Origin: Parapedobacter defluvii
GTDB taxonomy: Bacteria; Bacteroidota; Bacteroidia; Sphingobacteriales; Sphingobacteriaceae
Length of the DNA stretch: 64,000 nucleotides
Reading direction: 5' to 3'
Assembly (NCBI RefSeq): GCF_014642075.1
Contig: NZ_BMIK01000015.1
Location: forward strand, 1-64,000
Below the pieces are notes generated by a model, which worked only from the letters and a program-made list of their open reading frames with translations, had not been told where the DNA came from and searched no databases. Shown piece by piece: positions 13,885 through 23,900 of this stretch. A program made the translations under genes and the position numbers. Numbering within the stretch: position 1 is the stretch's first letter; every line of letters starts with the position of its first letter.

Positions 13885-16230
13885 ATGTTCAAGCACTATT
13901 TTCGAATTGCAATGCGATCGATGGTCCGCTATAAATCTTACGCAGCAATTAATATTTTCGGCTTGGCCTTAGGGCTTGCTTCCTGCATACTAATCTTTCT
14001 CATCGTCAGGAATGAGCTTAGTTTCGATCAATATCATAGAAATGCACGTAAAACTTATCGGGTCACATCGCTGGGTTTAGATTATAATCCCAGTGTCTCA
14101 TTTGCCATTGCTCCGGCGCTTAAAAAGGATTTCCCGGAACTGGAGCATGTTTCACAATATTATTATTGGCGTGAAAGCATGATCGAAATAAATCAGGAGC
14201 GTTACTTATTGAAAGACATCGGCGCAGCCGATAACGAGTTTGCAAAGATATTCGATTTAGAATGGCTGGCGGGCGATCCCAATTCCGCATTGGAGCCACC
14301 CAATACGATTGTACTTACCGAAAGCACTGCAAAACAGTATTTTGGAGATCAGAATCCCATCGGGCAGACCATCCGTATGGATAACGATTGGGAGCTGAAA
14401 GTGACCGGCTTGATCAAAGATCTTCCCAGCAACACTCATTTAACATTTAAATCGTTAGTCTCCTGGGCGACATTCCACGATGAAACAACCAATTATTGGT
14501 CTATACAGGGCGGGTACCTCTATGTCACCCTGCCCGATAATATATCTGCCCGCAACATCGAACAAAAGCTTCCTTCGTTCATTAAAAAGAACTGGGGTGA
14601 AGAAGTTGGAAAAGAAGGCAAACTATTATTACAGCCACTAACCGATATCCATTACGACCAACGGTACCTCAATCAAACCAGTATGCCCCGATCTAAAAAG
14701 AGCATATACGGTTTAGCTGCGGTCGGCTTGTTTATCTTGGTGATAGCCTGTATAAATTTTGTTAACATGGCTACCGCATTTGCAATAAAGCGCTCAAAAG
14801 ATGTGGGTATCCGAAAAGTGATCGGTGCCAAGCCTATTCAGATTATAAAAAGTGCACTTTCGGAAATAGCCTTGCAAGTAATCATAGCCTTAGCCTTGGC
14901 GCTGGGCGGGCTGCTGTTATTCGTTCCTTATACAGAAAGGTTCCTGGGTACACGAGTCATCCCTACTCAGTTGCTACAGACTGATGTAGTCATTGGTCTT
15001 CTCGCTATATCGCTATTTGCGATTATGATCTCCGGGCTATATCCCGCGCTGGTACAGGCGCGCTTTAATCAATTGCAAATTTTAAAGTCATCTTTCTCAA
15101 TAGCGGTCAAAGGAAATACGGCCTTAAAAAGGGGGTTGATCAGCATCCAGTTTCTGGTCACTCAATTACTCATTATAAGCACGTTTATTGTTGCCAAACA
15201 GATGGATTTCTTTCTTAATAGAGACATCGGTTTTGATAAAGAATCGATTATAACGTTTGATATAGGAAAAAATCCCGAAGGATTACGCCAGCTGCTCTCC
15301 AGACAACCTGGAGTCAAAGACTTCTGTTTTGCTTCGGTTGCACCGGCTTACAATATCAACTATATGCCATTTTCTGCTCCTCATTTGGGCATGGATGAAG
15401 TGGATGTGACCGAAATGAAAGCGGTGGATGAAAATTATTTGCCGATGTTCAAAATAAAGATGATGGCTGGTTTGCCCATTATCAAGAGCGCAACCCCAGA
15501 CAGCATCTTAAAAATTGTTGTTAATGAAACGTTTATAACACGATTGGGTATACGCCATCCGGAAGATGCCCTGGGAGAGCGAGTGACGGTGGGTGATCGC
15601 AGGGCAGAAATCCAAGGCGTGGTGGCCGACTTCCAGAGTGAATCCAAGCATAAAAAAATCAGGGCCTGCTTTCTCTATTACAATCCCGAAAGATTTCGCC
15701 AAGCAAGTATGAAACTTCAATCAGGCAACCCGAAGCAGACCCTTGCATCCATCAACAAAGAATGGTCAGCACTCAATCCAGAGTCTTTATTTAACTATGA
15801 ATTTCTTGATAATAAGATTGCCCGGTTGTATGAGCAAGAGCAGACACTTTATAATACGTTTAAAGTGTTTACGGTCATTGCCCTTGTCATCAGTTTTATA
15901 GGTTTACTGGGGCTGGTATCATTAATGGCCGTTCAGCGCGTAAAAGAGATCGGTGTACGCAAAGTCCTGGGCGCATCTGTAAAAAATATTGTAATGTTAT
16001 TTTTAAAGGATTTTGTCCGATTGATCTTCGTAGCCTTTGCCATTGCGGTACCCATTGCCTGGTATGCAATGAATAGCTGGTTGCAGGAATTTGCCTATCA
16101 GATTAACATTACGCCCATACACTTTATTGTAGGGTTACTGGTCACTCTCTTTGTGGCAGGAACTACCGTTTTTATCCGTAGCTTCATTGCTGCTACAAAC
16201 AACCCAATTAACGCGATAAAAGAAAATTAG
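13885..16230 (+). CDS. ABC transporter permease, MacB/FtsX type
   Basis: A 781-aa permease with two MacB periplasmic core domains (about 20-240 and 430-640) and two FtsX-type membrane domains (about 285-405 and 670-775). Seen: start MFKHYFRIAMRSMVRYKSYA, then helix GLALGLASCILIFLIV; FVNMATAFAIKRSKDVGIRK; and GLVSLMAVQRVKEIGVRKVL, the conserved 'R.KEIGVRKVLGA' element of the C-terminal domain. No ATPase gene is adjacent. Bacteroidota carry many such orphan permeases, which probably share an ATPase encoded elsewhere. Its stop codon overlaps the convergent VOC pseudogene. Confidence 0.92.
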   Translation: MFKHYFRIAMRSMVRYKSYAAINIFGLALGLASCILIFLIVRNELSFDQYHRNARKTYRVTSLGLDYNPSVSFAIAPALKKDFPELEHVSQYYYWRESMIEINQERYLLKDIGAADNEFAKIFDLEWLAGDPNSALEPPNTIVLTESTAKQYFGDQNPIGQTIRMDNDWELKVTGLIKDLPSNTHLTFKSLVSWATFHDETTNYWSIQGGYLYVTLPDNISARNIEQKLPSFIKKNWGEEVGKEGKLLLQPLTDIHYDQRYLNQTSMPRSKKSIYGLAAVGLFILVIACINFVNMATAFAIKRSKDVGIRKVIGAKPIQIIKSALSEIALQVIIALALALGGLLLFVPYTERFLGTRVIPTQLLQTDVVIGLLAISLFAIMISGLYPALVQARFNQLQILKSSFSIAVKGNTALKRGLISIQFLVTQLLIISTFIVAKQMDFFLNRDIGFDKESIITFDIGKNPEGLRQLLSRQPGVKDFCFASVAPAYNINYMPFSAPHLGMDEVDVTEMKAVDENYLPMFKIKMMAGLPIIKSATPDSILKIVVNETFITRLGIRHPEDALGERVTVGDRRAEIQGVVADFQSESKHKKIRACFLYYNPERFRQASMKLQSGNPKQTLASINKEWSALNPESLFNYEFLDNKIARLYEQEQTLYNTFKVFTVIALVISFIGLLGLVSLMAVQRVKEIGVRKVLGASVKNIVMLFLKDFVRLIFVAFAIAVPIAWYAMNSWLQEFAYQINITPIHFIVGLLVTLFVAGTTVFIRSFIAATNNPINAIKEN

Positions 16231-16446
16231 TGAGTTAACTGTGCTGCATGCCCATCGGGATCTTGGAAGTAAGCCGCATAGCCTCCCTAAAAGGTATCCG
16301 AGGCGGGTTTGACGATCGTGGCAAGTTTGACACCATCCTGCAGACCAAAGAAGGCCACGGCTCCATATTCGTATTCCTGCCCCGTGATACCGATGGATGG
16401 GGATATTTCCAATATATGATACAAATGTACGGCTAATCTCGAAGTA
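16227..16446 (-). pseudogene. VOC-family (glyoxalase) pseudogene
   Basis: On the minus strand the frame gives EYEYGAVAFFGLQDGVKLA joined directly to TIVKPASDTF, a TAG at 16289-16287, and GGYAAYFQDPDGHAAQLTH, then TAA. In family members about 45 residues separate LKLA from TIVKPA, and a Trp (TGG) stands at the TAG. The gene therefore has an internal deletion, a nonsense mutation and a missing 5' end. Its stop overlaps the stop of the permease gene. Confidence 0.75.
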
Positions 16447-16478
16447 CCAAAACAACCCTTGCATAGTTCAAAAAAAGA

Positions 16479-16500
16479 AGCCCTGAAACACGGGAGAATT
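16479..16500 (+). repeat. Hairpin element, degraded copy F
   Basis: AGCCCTGAAACACGGGAGAATT resembles the left part of the hairpin element at 198/3119/48495. The right arm, leader and small ORF are absent. It lies 49 nt before the macro-domain gene. Confidence 0.4.
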
Positions 16501-16527
16501 TTGTTAGAAAATATATATTTGAGCAAG

Positions 16528-17034
16528 ATGAAACTTATCAAGGGTGATATCACAAAACTTACGGTAGACGCGATCGTAAACGCCGCCAACACTTCCCTAC
16601 TAGGTGGCGGTGGCGTAGATGGAGCGATCCATCGGGCAGGTGGGCCGGCAATACTGGAAGATTGCAAGCGTATCCGGGCGAGACAGGGTGGGTGCAACGT
16701 GGGCGAAGCAGTGATTACCACTGCCGGCAACCTCCCCGCAAAGTACGTGATCCATACCGTAGGGCCGGTATGGAACGGCGGAAAAAGCAGTGAAGAAAGT
16801 TTGCTCACCGCTGCGTACAAGAATAGCCTGGCTTTGGCTGTCGAATATGAGATCAAGAGCATCGCCTTTCCCAATATCAGTACAGGAATCTATCGGTTTC
16901 CGAAGGAAAGGGCTGCTGAAATCGCGATTACAACCGTGAAGGGATTCCTTCATACCACCGGAGCCGACTTCGGGGTGACCTTCGTTTGCTTCGATGAGGA
17001 AAATTACCGGATTTATGAGACATTATTATATTGA
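16528..17034 (+). CDS. Macro-domain protein (O-acetyl-ADP-ribose deacetylase type)
   Basis: A 168-aa stand-alone macro domain, related to YmdB. Seen: [20 protein letters not shown] at 4-23 (catalytic Asn-Ala-Ala-Asn), [16 protein letters not shown] at 23-38, and [17 protein letters not shown] near 116-132. Family enzymes remove ADP-ribose from O-acetyl-ADP-ribose or proteins. The ATG at 16528 is chosen because the domain begins there. TATATTTG at 16514-16521 would place the transcript start at or very near the ATG, so the mRNA may have almost no leader. Confidence 0.92.
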   Translation: MKLIKGDITKLTVDAIVNAANTSLLGGGGVDGAIHRAGGPAILEDCKRIRARQGGCNVGEAVITTAGNLPAKYVIHTVGPVWNGGKSSEESLLTAAYKNSLALAVEYEIKSIAFPNISTGIYRFPKERAAEIAITTVKGFLHTTGADFGVTFVCFDEENYRIYETLLY

Positions 17035-17040
17035 CAAAAA

Positions 17041-17119
17041 GAAACCCGTTACCTGAAAGATAACGGGAATCCGCCCCAATGGGGTTAGGGGCTATCAACC
17101 TAAACCTGAGACGAAGATA
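17041..17119 (+). repeat. Second repeat family, copy 3 (79 nt)
   Basis: Identical to the element at 8980-9058 except for one loop base (17054). Stem 1 is 17045-17051 with 17061-17067. CCCC at 17074-17077 can pair with GGGG at 17081-17084 or, as GCCCC, with GGGGC at 17088-17092. It starts 6 nt after the macro-domain stop, so it is probably transcribed with that gene as its 3' end. Confidence 0.85.
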
Positions 17120-17172
17120 GTAATTCTATCCGATTATTTTTATATCGACTCTTTAAATCTTTGGATATACGC

Positions 17173-17739
17173 ATGAAAAACAATTTAAACACAACCTGGA
17201 TTACGGTTTACATACTTTTTACGACTTTCCATGCTGCTTTGGGACAACCGGTGAGGATGCTTGAGCCCATGTATCGCGGAGAGGCCCCTATGGCTGGCAA
17301 AGCTGTTATCTATGGTAATTTTGTCCAACGGCTGGGGTTCAACAGCGGAGGATTCCCCCAAGACATCCGTTTGCTTAACCTGAACACCAACGAAATTGTA
17401 GCATTCCGTGTAAAACCGACCTTCAAATCAGCCAAGGAGAGTCCATTCTGCTATAGCATCGACCCAGGTGAATACGCGATTGCTGATTATTATTGGACAC
17501 AAAGCAAATGGTATGGCGGAACGATGAACACGGAACCAATTTTCAAAAACAAGGACGCCCTCGGTACCGAGCGTTTCACCCTGCGTTTGTATGCAGATAC
17601 GGTATATTATACCGGCACATGGCACTTTGATACAGAGCAAGTGTTTTTTTCGGACGAAAAGCGTTCTCTTGATTCTGCCCTGACAAAAAAATACAAAAAG
17701 CTAACATTGGAAAAAGCCATAACACGACTACCAAATTAG
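17173..17739 (+). CDS. Exported protein of unknown function
   Basis: A 188-aa protein with a hydrophobic signal segment ending near FHAALGQ (residue 25-26). No domain was recognised. The body is beta-rich: EAPMAGKAVIYGNF, FPQDIRLLNLNTNEIVAF, PGEYAIADYYWTQSKWYGG, RLYADTVYYTGTWHF. The C-terminus is a charged helix (SLDSALTKKYKKLTLEKA). The pattern resembles small periplasmic beta-sandwich proteins. The start is the ATG at 17173, not the TTG twelve bases upstream. Confidence 0.7.
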   Translation: MKNNLNTTWITVYILFTTFHAALGQPVRMLEPMYRGEAPMAGKAVIYGNFVQRLGFNSGGFPQDIRLLNLNTNEIVAFRVKPTFKSAKESPFCYSIDPGEYAIADYYWTQSKWYGGTMNTEPIFKNKDALGTERFTLRLYADTVYYTGTWHFDTEQVFFSDEKRSLDSALTKKYKKLTLEKAITRLPN

Positions 17740-17829
17740 GGCTATACATTTTTCGGCAATTGGGAAAGGTATAAAACTTGAGTAGAAAATATACAAGGCT
17801 CCAAATGGCTCTCCCGATTAAGTCATGCA

Positions 17830-18378
17830 TCATTGTAGAAAATCAGGGCAATATCTTTGCTGAAGTGCTTTATCTATGTTCTTGGATCGGGCTATGAAAA
17901 AAAACAAGGTGATCAGCGGAGAAAGGACGGCCAATATTCCGGGTTGGTGCATATCACTTATTTTTGAAACAACTGCCAGATCCAGTAAACTTTTAGGAAC
18001 TCCTTTGCTGTCGGTCCGGTCATCCCCGGCGAGCCCATATAAGATATAAAGTGATTTCTCAAATCCCACAGATCCGGGTTGTATGGTTGTTGAAAAGAAG
18101 ACAGGTGCATCGGATTCGTTGGCAAAACGATGTGTTTTTCCTCTTTGAACAGTATATTCCTGCCCGGCTTCCAATACAATCTTTTTCCCTTTGAGATAGA
18201 CAGTAAGTTCACCCTGCACGACGGTGAACGTTTCAGAGAAATTTTTGTGGTAGTGCAAAGGTGTTCCGCCTCCGGGCATTAATTTTACGGATAGAACAGT
18301 CATTTGGCTTTTGGATGCCGCTGCCGTCTGGATAAAAGTGACTTCGTCTTTTACGATAGGATTGACAATTGTTTTCAT
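17830..18378 (-). CDS. Cupin-domain protein with C-terminal membrane segment
   Basis: A 182-aa protein. Residues about 36-90 form a single cupin: GGGTPLHYHKNFSETFTVVQ (motif 1, metal-binding His/His/Glu) and QRGKTHRFANES (motif 2 His). Residues about 147-163 (ILAVLSPLITLFFFIA) form a hydrophobic helix followed by a basic tail, so the cupin may be anchored to the membrane. The substrate is unknown. A -7 element (TACATTTG, 18425-18418 on the minus strand) lies 40 nt before the start. Confidence 0.85.
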   Translation of the reverse strand: MKTIVNPIVKDEVTFIQTAAASKSQMTVLSVKLMPGGGTPLHYHKNFSETFTVVQGELTVYLKGKKIVLEAGQEYTVQRGKTHRFANESDAPVFFSTTIQPGSVGFEKSLYILYGLAGDDRTDSKGVPKSLLDLAVVSKISDMHQPGILAVLSPLITLFFFIARSKNIDKALQQRYCPDFLQ

Positions 18379-18799
18379 TTAATATGTTTATGTTTCTAAA
18401 AGATTTTTTGACGGTAACAAATGTAGATGATTCAAAAAATGAGGTAACATTTCCTATCGTATAAACACGCTTTTCGTCGACAAAAAGCTCTTTTTAATAA
18501 CCTAACGACATTTTCTTATATCACCTGTTTTTTTAGTGTCGGATGCTAAAACTACCTATTGCTGTGTCTGAAAAAACAGTACAGCGGCATAGGTGCTATA
18601 TGACCTGAATACGTCGACCAACGACCAATTCTTTTCCGATTTTGAGCTCTCTTGTGGTCGGTGCCCCGGGAATATGTCCTTTGTGGGATAGGATAAGGTA
18701 TACTATCTACGAAAGTATGATTTCCGTCTACAGCAATATCTATTTAATAGCAATATGACCATAATTGCCGCAGGTTTTAATTTCAACTTTTAATAAATA
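18379..18799. other. 421-nt intergenic region
   Basis: This stretch separates the divergent cupin and beta-barrel genes. I see the cupin -7 element (TACATTTG on the minus strand at 18425-18418) and a weak hairpin, GCTTTT/AAAAGC, around 18470-18490. No convincing small gene, RNA or repeat was found in the rest. Confidence 0.4.
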
Positions 18800-19339
18800 A
18801 TGAGAAAATCAATTTTAATTCTTCTCGCTTGTTTTGCGGTTGCGATCGCACAGGCTCAACCTTTTCAAAAAGGAACCACCACAGCGAATATGGGTATCGG
18901 TCTGGGAACAACCTTAGGCGGTTTGGGTAAGGCACGTCCTGCGGTTTCGGCTTCGGTTGATCACAGCATCTGGTCCATTGGTGGTCCAGGTGTTATCAGT
19001 CTTGGCGGCTACGTCGGCAATACGGGCTATAAGTACCGTTATTCAGGTTATACCGCTAAGTGGAACTATACTGTTATAGGTGCCCGGGGTGCTTACCATT
19101 ACAATGGTTTTGAAAAAGTGCCTGATTTGGACGTGTATGGCGGTGTTATGCTGGGTTACAATATCATGAAATACTCGTCGGATGATAGCGAAGAACACTT
19201 TTCCGGCAATTACGACGACGGTTTGGGATTCTCCTGTTTTGTGGGTGGCAGGTGGTTCTTCAGCGACAGCTTCGGTGTGTATGGGGAGTTGGGGTACGGC
19301 GTGTCCGTATTGAATGTGGGGGTAACATTTAAGTTTTAG
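18800..19339 (+). CDS. Small outer-membrane beta-barrel-like protein
   Basis: A 179-aa exported protein with signal peptide ending at about AIAQAQ (residue 19). It is Gly- and aromatic-rich with alternating strands (TTANMGIGLGTTLGGLG, WNYTVIGARGAYHYNGF, VYGGVMLGYNIMKY) and a terminal strand VLNVGVTFKF ending in Phe, as expected for a porin-like barrel inserted in the outer membrane. Function unknown. The ester-cyclase gene starts 36 nt after it, perhaps in the same transcript. Confidence 0.8.
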   Translation: MRKSILILLACFAVAIAQAQPFQKGTTTANMGIGLGTTLGGLGKARPAVSASVDHSIWSIGGPGVISLGGYVGNTGYKYRYSGYTAKWNYTVIGARGAYHYNGFEKVPDLDVYGGVMLGYNIMKYSSDDSEEHFSGNYDDGLGFSCFVGGRWFFSDSFGVYGELGYGVSVLNVGVTFKF

Positions 19340-19375
19340 CAATGACAAAGCAGTCACTGTACTAAAGAAATAATT

Positions 19376-19798
19376 ATGGAAAATAAAGAATTGGTTTTAG
19401 GTTTTATCGCTAACGTATGGAACCGGCAGGAAATAGAACATCTCGTAGACTATGTAAGTGATCGTTTTATAGATCATTCCTTGCCTCTTGGTTTCCCGGA
19501 AGGGCTTGCAGGGACCCAAATGTGGATTGCTGCGACAGGAAAATCTTTTCGGCATCGTACCATCGTGGAGGATATACTGGCAGAGGGCAATCAAGTATGC
19601 ATACGGATCAAAATGGAATTGCACCATATAGGAGAATGGAGAGGATATGCTGCAACCGGCGTTGACATCACGACTTCGGGGTACCGATTCTTTGAGTTGG
19701 CAAATGGTCGAATTGTGCAGCAATGGGCCTTGATTGATGGCAATCGTATTGAACAGGCTATCGCGGGAAATTCCCATGGATGCCGGTTGCCGGCATAA
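19376..19798 (+). CDS. SnoaL-like / ester cyclase family protein
   Basis: A 140-aa protein of the NTF2-like SnoaL polyketide-cyclase-like family: KELVLGFIANVWNRQEIEHL at the start, FIDHSLPLG, then ICVRIKMELHH-like strands and ELANGRIVQQWALIDGNRI near the C-terminus. Despite the name these proteins are widespread and mostly uncharacterised. No polyketide genes are near, so a biosynthetic role is not implied. Confidence 0.85.
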   Translation: MENKELVLGFIANVWNRQEIEHLVDYVSDRFIDHSLPLGFPEGLAGTQMWIAATGKSFRHRTIVEDILAEGNQVCIRIKMELHHIGEWRGYAATGVDITTSGYRFFELANGRIVQQWALIDGNRIEQAIAGNSHGCRLPA

Positions 19799-19836
19799 CT
19801 TGGGCATATTTTTTTTATAATTAAAAACATATAATC

Positions 19837-20814
19837 ATGAACAACAGCTTATTCTTGGCAGCCTTACTAATGATCGGCTGCTCCAAAAATTTAGAAGGAG
19901 ACTCCGCACCGGATTGGGGAGCACAACCCGACTTGCCGATCGTTGATGGCCGGGCAAATTTTACGATCTCCGGTAGTGAATATTATGTCAATGTGATGGG
20001 CAATGCAATTCCCAGCATGCCTAATTTCCCTTCCTTGTCGACTAAATCGAATACTGCCCGGGGGTACGTAGCTGACCTGACGGGCAAACCGTTGAAGGGT
20101 GCCCATATCGGGGTGTCTTCTTCAATGGGCGGGGGTTATTATTCCAGCGGCAGTGGCGTGACGGATGAAAATGGTTACTACGAATTTCTTATACCGTTGG
20201 GAGCGGCCTACTTTTTTGGTACCGCCATTACGGTAACGTATAACGATACACCAACGGTGATGGCGCTATATCCCGTTGGCGGCATTGCTTCTTTCCCTTC
20301 AGGCAACGGTGTGGTCAAAAATTTTGTGTTGCTATCTTATGGGCCTGCCAACCCGGATGAAGTTGCGCAACAGCCAAGCAATGAGAGCAATTATTATGGC
20401 GGGGCGTTGTCGTTTGATTTTAATACTTATAGTCCGAGCGATTATTACAAGGATCCGGAATATCTACCGGATAATGGAGTGATTGAAATTGAACTTATAC
20501 CGGTAGGGAGTGGTATGTATGGCGAGACACGCGCTTTCAAAATTATCCGGCAAATAGGTAATTTCGAGCGGTTCAGCATCCATAACATCCCGATAGGAAA
20601 ATACACCATTAAAGCGAAATTGAGTGATGGCCGCCCGCTAAAAATGACTGCTATAGGCACAATGGCAAATGTATACCCGAATCTTGGACTCCATCGGAAT
20701 GACATAGACGGTACACAAACCGTAACATTTACACCGAATTTTCAATATACAGCCGTTATGATACCTTCTTTTAAGAGCAATTGGGATGCATTGGAAATTG
20801 GGTTAAAATTGTAA
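19837..20814 (+). CDS. Lipoprotein with carboxypeptidase-regulatory-like domain
   Basis: A 325-aa predicted lipoprotein (lipobox LMIGC, Cys15). Residues about 68-115 form a carboxypeptidase-regulatory-like Ig fold: RGYVADLTGKPLKGAHIGV followed by GVTDENGYYEFLIPLG. The remainder is a second beta-rich region (VIEIELIPVGSGMYGETRAF, IHNIPIGKYTIKAKLSDGRP) that looks like another such fold. Probably surface-exposed. The substrate or partner is unknown. A strong terminator follows. Confidence 0.8.
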   Translation: MNNSLFLAALLMIGCSKNLEGDSAPDWGAQPDLPIVDGRANFTISGSEYYVNVMGNAIPSMPNFPSLSTKSNTARGYVADLTGKPLKGAHIGVSSSMGGGYYSSGSGVTDENGYYEFLIPLGAAYFFGTAITVTYNDTPTVMALYPVGGIASFPSGNGVVKNFVLLSYGPANPDEVAQQPSNESNYYGGALSFDFNTYSPSDYYKDPEYLPDNGVIEIELIPVGSGMYGETRAFKIIRQIGNFERFSIHNIPIGKYTIKAKLSDGRPLKMTAIGTMANVYPNLGLHRNDIDGTQTVTFTPNFQYTAVMIPSFKSNWDALEIGLKL

Positions 20815-20877
20815 AATACTATATTCTTTACCACAATACTATGACCTACGGGACATACGGACCCACAATTTTCTTCC

Positions 20878-20903
20878 AAACCGAACACCTGATGTTCGGT
20901 TTC
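20878..20903 (+). terminator. Rho-independent-type terminator
   Basis: AAACCGAACA (20878-20887) pairs perfectly with TGTTCGGTTT (20893-20902) around a 5-nt loop. The 3' arm ends in TTT and is followed by CGTT. It lies 64 nt after the lipoprotein stop. Confidence 0.75.
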
Positions 20904-20990
20904 GTTACACCAATTAGCATAAAATAAATGTTATGTTGATATATATCAGCAAGTTAATAATTTGGAACAGCGATTGACGTAAAAAACTGC

Positions 20991-23900
20991 TTGAAAACAT
21001 ATAGCTTTGATATCACCCCCTACGACCTAGCCTTTTTGGGAGCGATATTTATTGGGTTATCTTTTGCACTGCAGTTGGGATTCGTCAAAAAAATCAACCG
21101 GGCGGCAAATCGCTTTTTGAGTCTGGCCCTAACTACGATGGTACTGTGGTTGCTTTGGCTGCTAGGCAGAGATATCGGTCTTGAAGGTCTTTTTTCTTAC
21201 TGGAGCTGGCTGCCGCTACAATTTTCACTGGCGTTAGGCCCGTTGATCTTCTTTTACGTCCGCAAAATAACACAACCTAAAAATCCGTTTCGCGTTAAGG
21301 ACCTTCTGCATTTCAGTCCGCTGTTGCTTGAACAGGGTGCGCTGATATTGGAGATTAAGGAAAGTATCCAGACGGGTGCAGCTACTTACCAAACATTGAC
21401 CTTTCAGCAGCTGAACCCGGTATTACAATTGCTGGCCTTCCTTTCAGTTAGCGCTTACCTATATGCATCTCACAGGCTGATAGAACGCTTTTACCAAGGA
21501 CTGAAATTTAACGGTGGCGATCGGCACCGGTACGAATTGAGGTGGCTGCGTCATTTACTGATAGTCTTTGCCTTGTCGTGGCTCTTATGGATTCCCTTCA
21601 CCACTGTTGATTATTTCGTTTACGATTACCGGTTGGCCACCCATGCTTATTATCCCCTGTATCTTCTTTTAGTGGCAATGGCCGTCCGGATGGCGGCCGT
21701 GGCCTTTTTCAGGCAGGAAGTTGGTGTACCTGCAGACGCACCTTCGTTCCTGAAACCATCGCTGCCGATGGAATTGAAACACAAAGGCACCTGGCTGAAA
21801 AAAGTTGTCAAAACCAATGGCTGTTACAAAGACCCGGAACTGAGTCTGAACTCGCTGGCAGAAAAACTTGAGCTGACTTCCCATGAGTTATCCCGGATTG
21901 TCAATACCGTGCTTAAAAAAAATTTCAGCGATTTCGTCAATGAATATCGCGTTGCAGACGTGGTTCAGAAAATGCAGGACCCCGCTCATGACCACCTGAC
22001 CTTACTGGGTATTGCCTATGAATCGGGATTTAACTCCAAAACCACCTTTAACCGGGCGTTTAAGCAAATAACCGGGAAAAGCCCGGTGGCGTATAAAAAC
22101 GATCTTAAAAAAGAAGGCCCATCTTATAACTTGGAACGCCACAATCGGTTTGCGACGGTAATTTCGAATAATGAAACCACTCTGAAGTGGTCTCATAAGG
22201 AATCAAACCGCAATTTTATGTTTAAAAACTATTTTAAAATAGCCCGGCGAAATTTATTACGTAACAAAGGCTATACCGTTATGAACATTACCGGATTGGC
22301 GGTTGGTATTGCCGTTTGTATGATGATCTTTATCATCATACAATTTCAAACCAGCTTTGATCTTTTTCATGCGAAGAAAGACCGCATCTATCGTGTGCTA
22401 ACCGAACATCATCCGGCCGATGCAGCAGGCATCTCTTATGGAAAGGGTGTCCCATTTCCGCTGCCTACCGGATTGAAAACAGCTTTTCCGCAACTGGAAC
22501 AAATAGCCCCGATTTACGCGGGTCATAACGATCAGTTACAGGTATTGGATGGCAATGGCACTCCTGTAAAGAACTTCAAAGAACTGAACGGCGTGTTTTA
22601 TACGACGCCTTCTTTCTTCAGCATATTTGATTTTCCGCTGCTTGCGGGTTCGTATACTTCCTTAAAAGATCCGAATAATGTATTGCTTACAAAAGAGATT
22701 GCAGAGAAGTATTTCGGCGACTGGAAGACGGCCATGGGTAAAACCCTGAAATTAACCGGATCCTATCGCATCGGTGCTGGCTTGTTTCAATCTCCGCCAA
22801 TTGCGCTAAAGGTTTCGGGCATTCTGGCCAGTGTACCGGCAAATACAGACTTTCAATTGAAGCTCGTCATTGCCTTCGGAACGGATTTTACAGGAGACCA
22901 AGAATATGGATTACAGATTCCCGATTGGAACGCTACAGCTCCTGAATTTGGCTGCTACATATTGTTGCCAGCGGATATAACTGTAGACGATTTTAATCAG
23001 CAATTGAGCGCCTACGCACGGAAGGTACAGTCTGCCGACAAGAAGGACAGTTATGCGATACAGGCATTAAGTGAGGTTCATTATGACACACAAACCGGTA
23101 ATTACAGCAATAAAACCATCAGTCGTGAGCTGATCAATGTATTGTGGTTGATTGCCGCATTCATCCTGTTAATTGCCTGTGTTAACTTTATTAACCTCTC
23201 CACGGCACAAGCAGTTAATCGTGCAAAGGAAGTTGGCGTGAGAAAAGTTTTGGGGAGCAACAAATCTCAATTACAGATCCAGTTCATCGTTGAAACATTC
23301 CTGATCGTTACCGGTGCTGTAGGGCTTGCGGTGGCGATCACCCTCCTTGCTTTACCTTCCATCAATCGCCTTTTGGAACTTTCACTTTCATTCAACATAT
23401 TGGATAATCCGGCTATTATTTTATTCCTTTTGACAGTAGCCTTTATGGTAACCGCACTCGCCGGTTTTTATCCTTCGCTGGTTTTATCACGCTTTAATCC
23501 GGTTCATGCCTTGCAGCGTAAACTTACAGCAGGTACTACAAATGGAATTTCGTTGAGAAGAGCACTGCACTGGTGGTATTTCAATTTATCATAGCGCAGG
23601 CGTTGATCATCGGCACACTGGTGATTGCGAAGCAGATGAATTATTTTATGAGTCGACCCTTGGGATTCGACAAAGATGCCCTTGTAAATGTTCCTTTCCG
23701 CCCGGATAGTACCGGCACCGAGCTGACGGATTATCTACGGCAACAGCTTTTGACTGTAAACGGTGTACAGGCAGTAAGCTTCAGCTCCAACACACCGATT
23801 GAAAATAACGATGACCTATGGACAGAACTAAAATTTGATCGTGCAATAAAGGAAGCGGATTTTCAGGCTATTGCTAAATTTGCCGACAACGATTATGTAC

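Noticed and set aside
16248-16436. 62-codon plus-strand ORF between the permease and the macro-domain gene
   Set aside because: It is the shadow of the minus-strand VOC pseudogene, whose family motifs read on the other strand.
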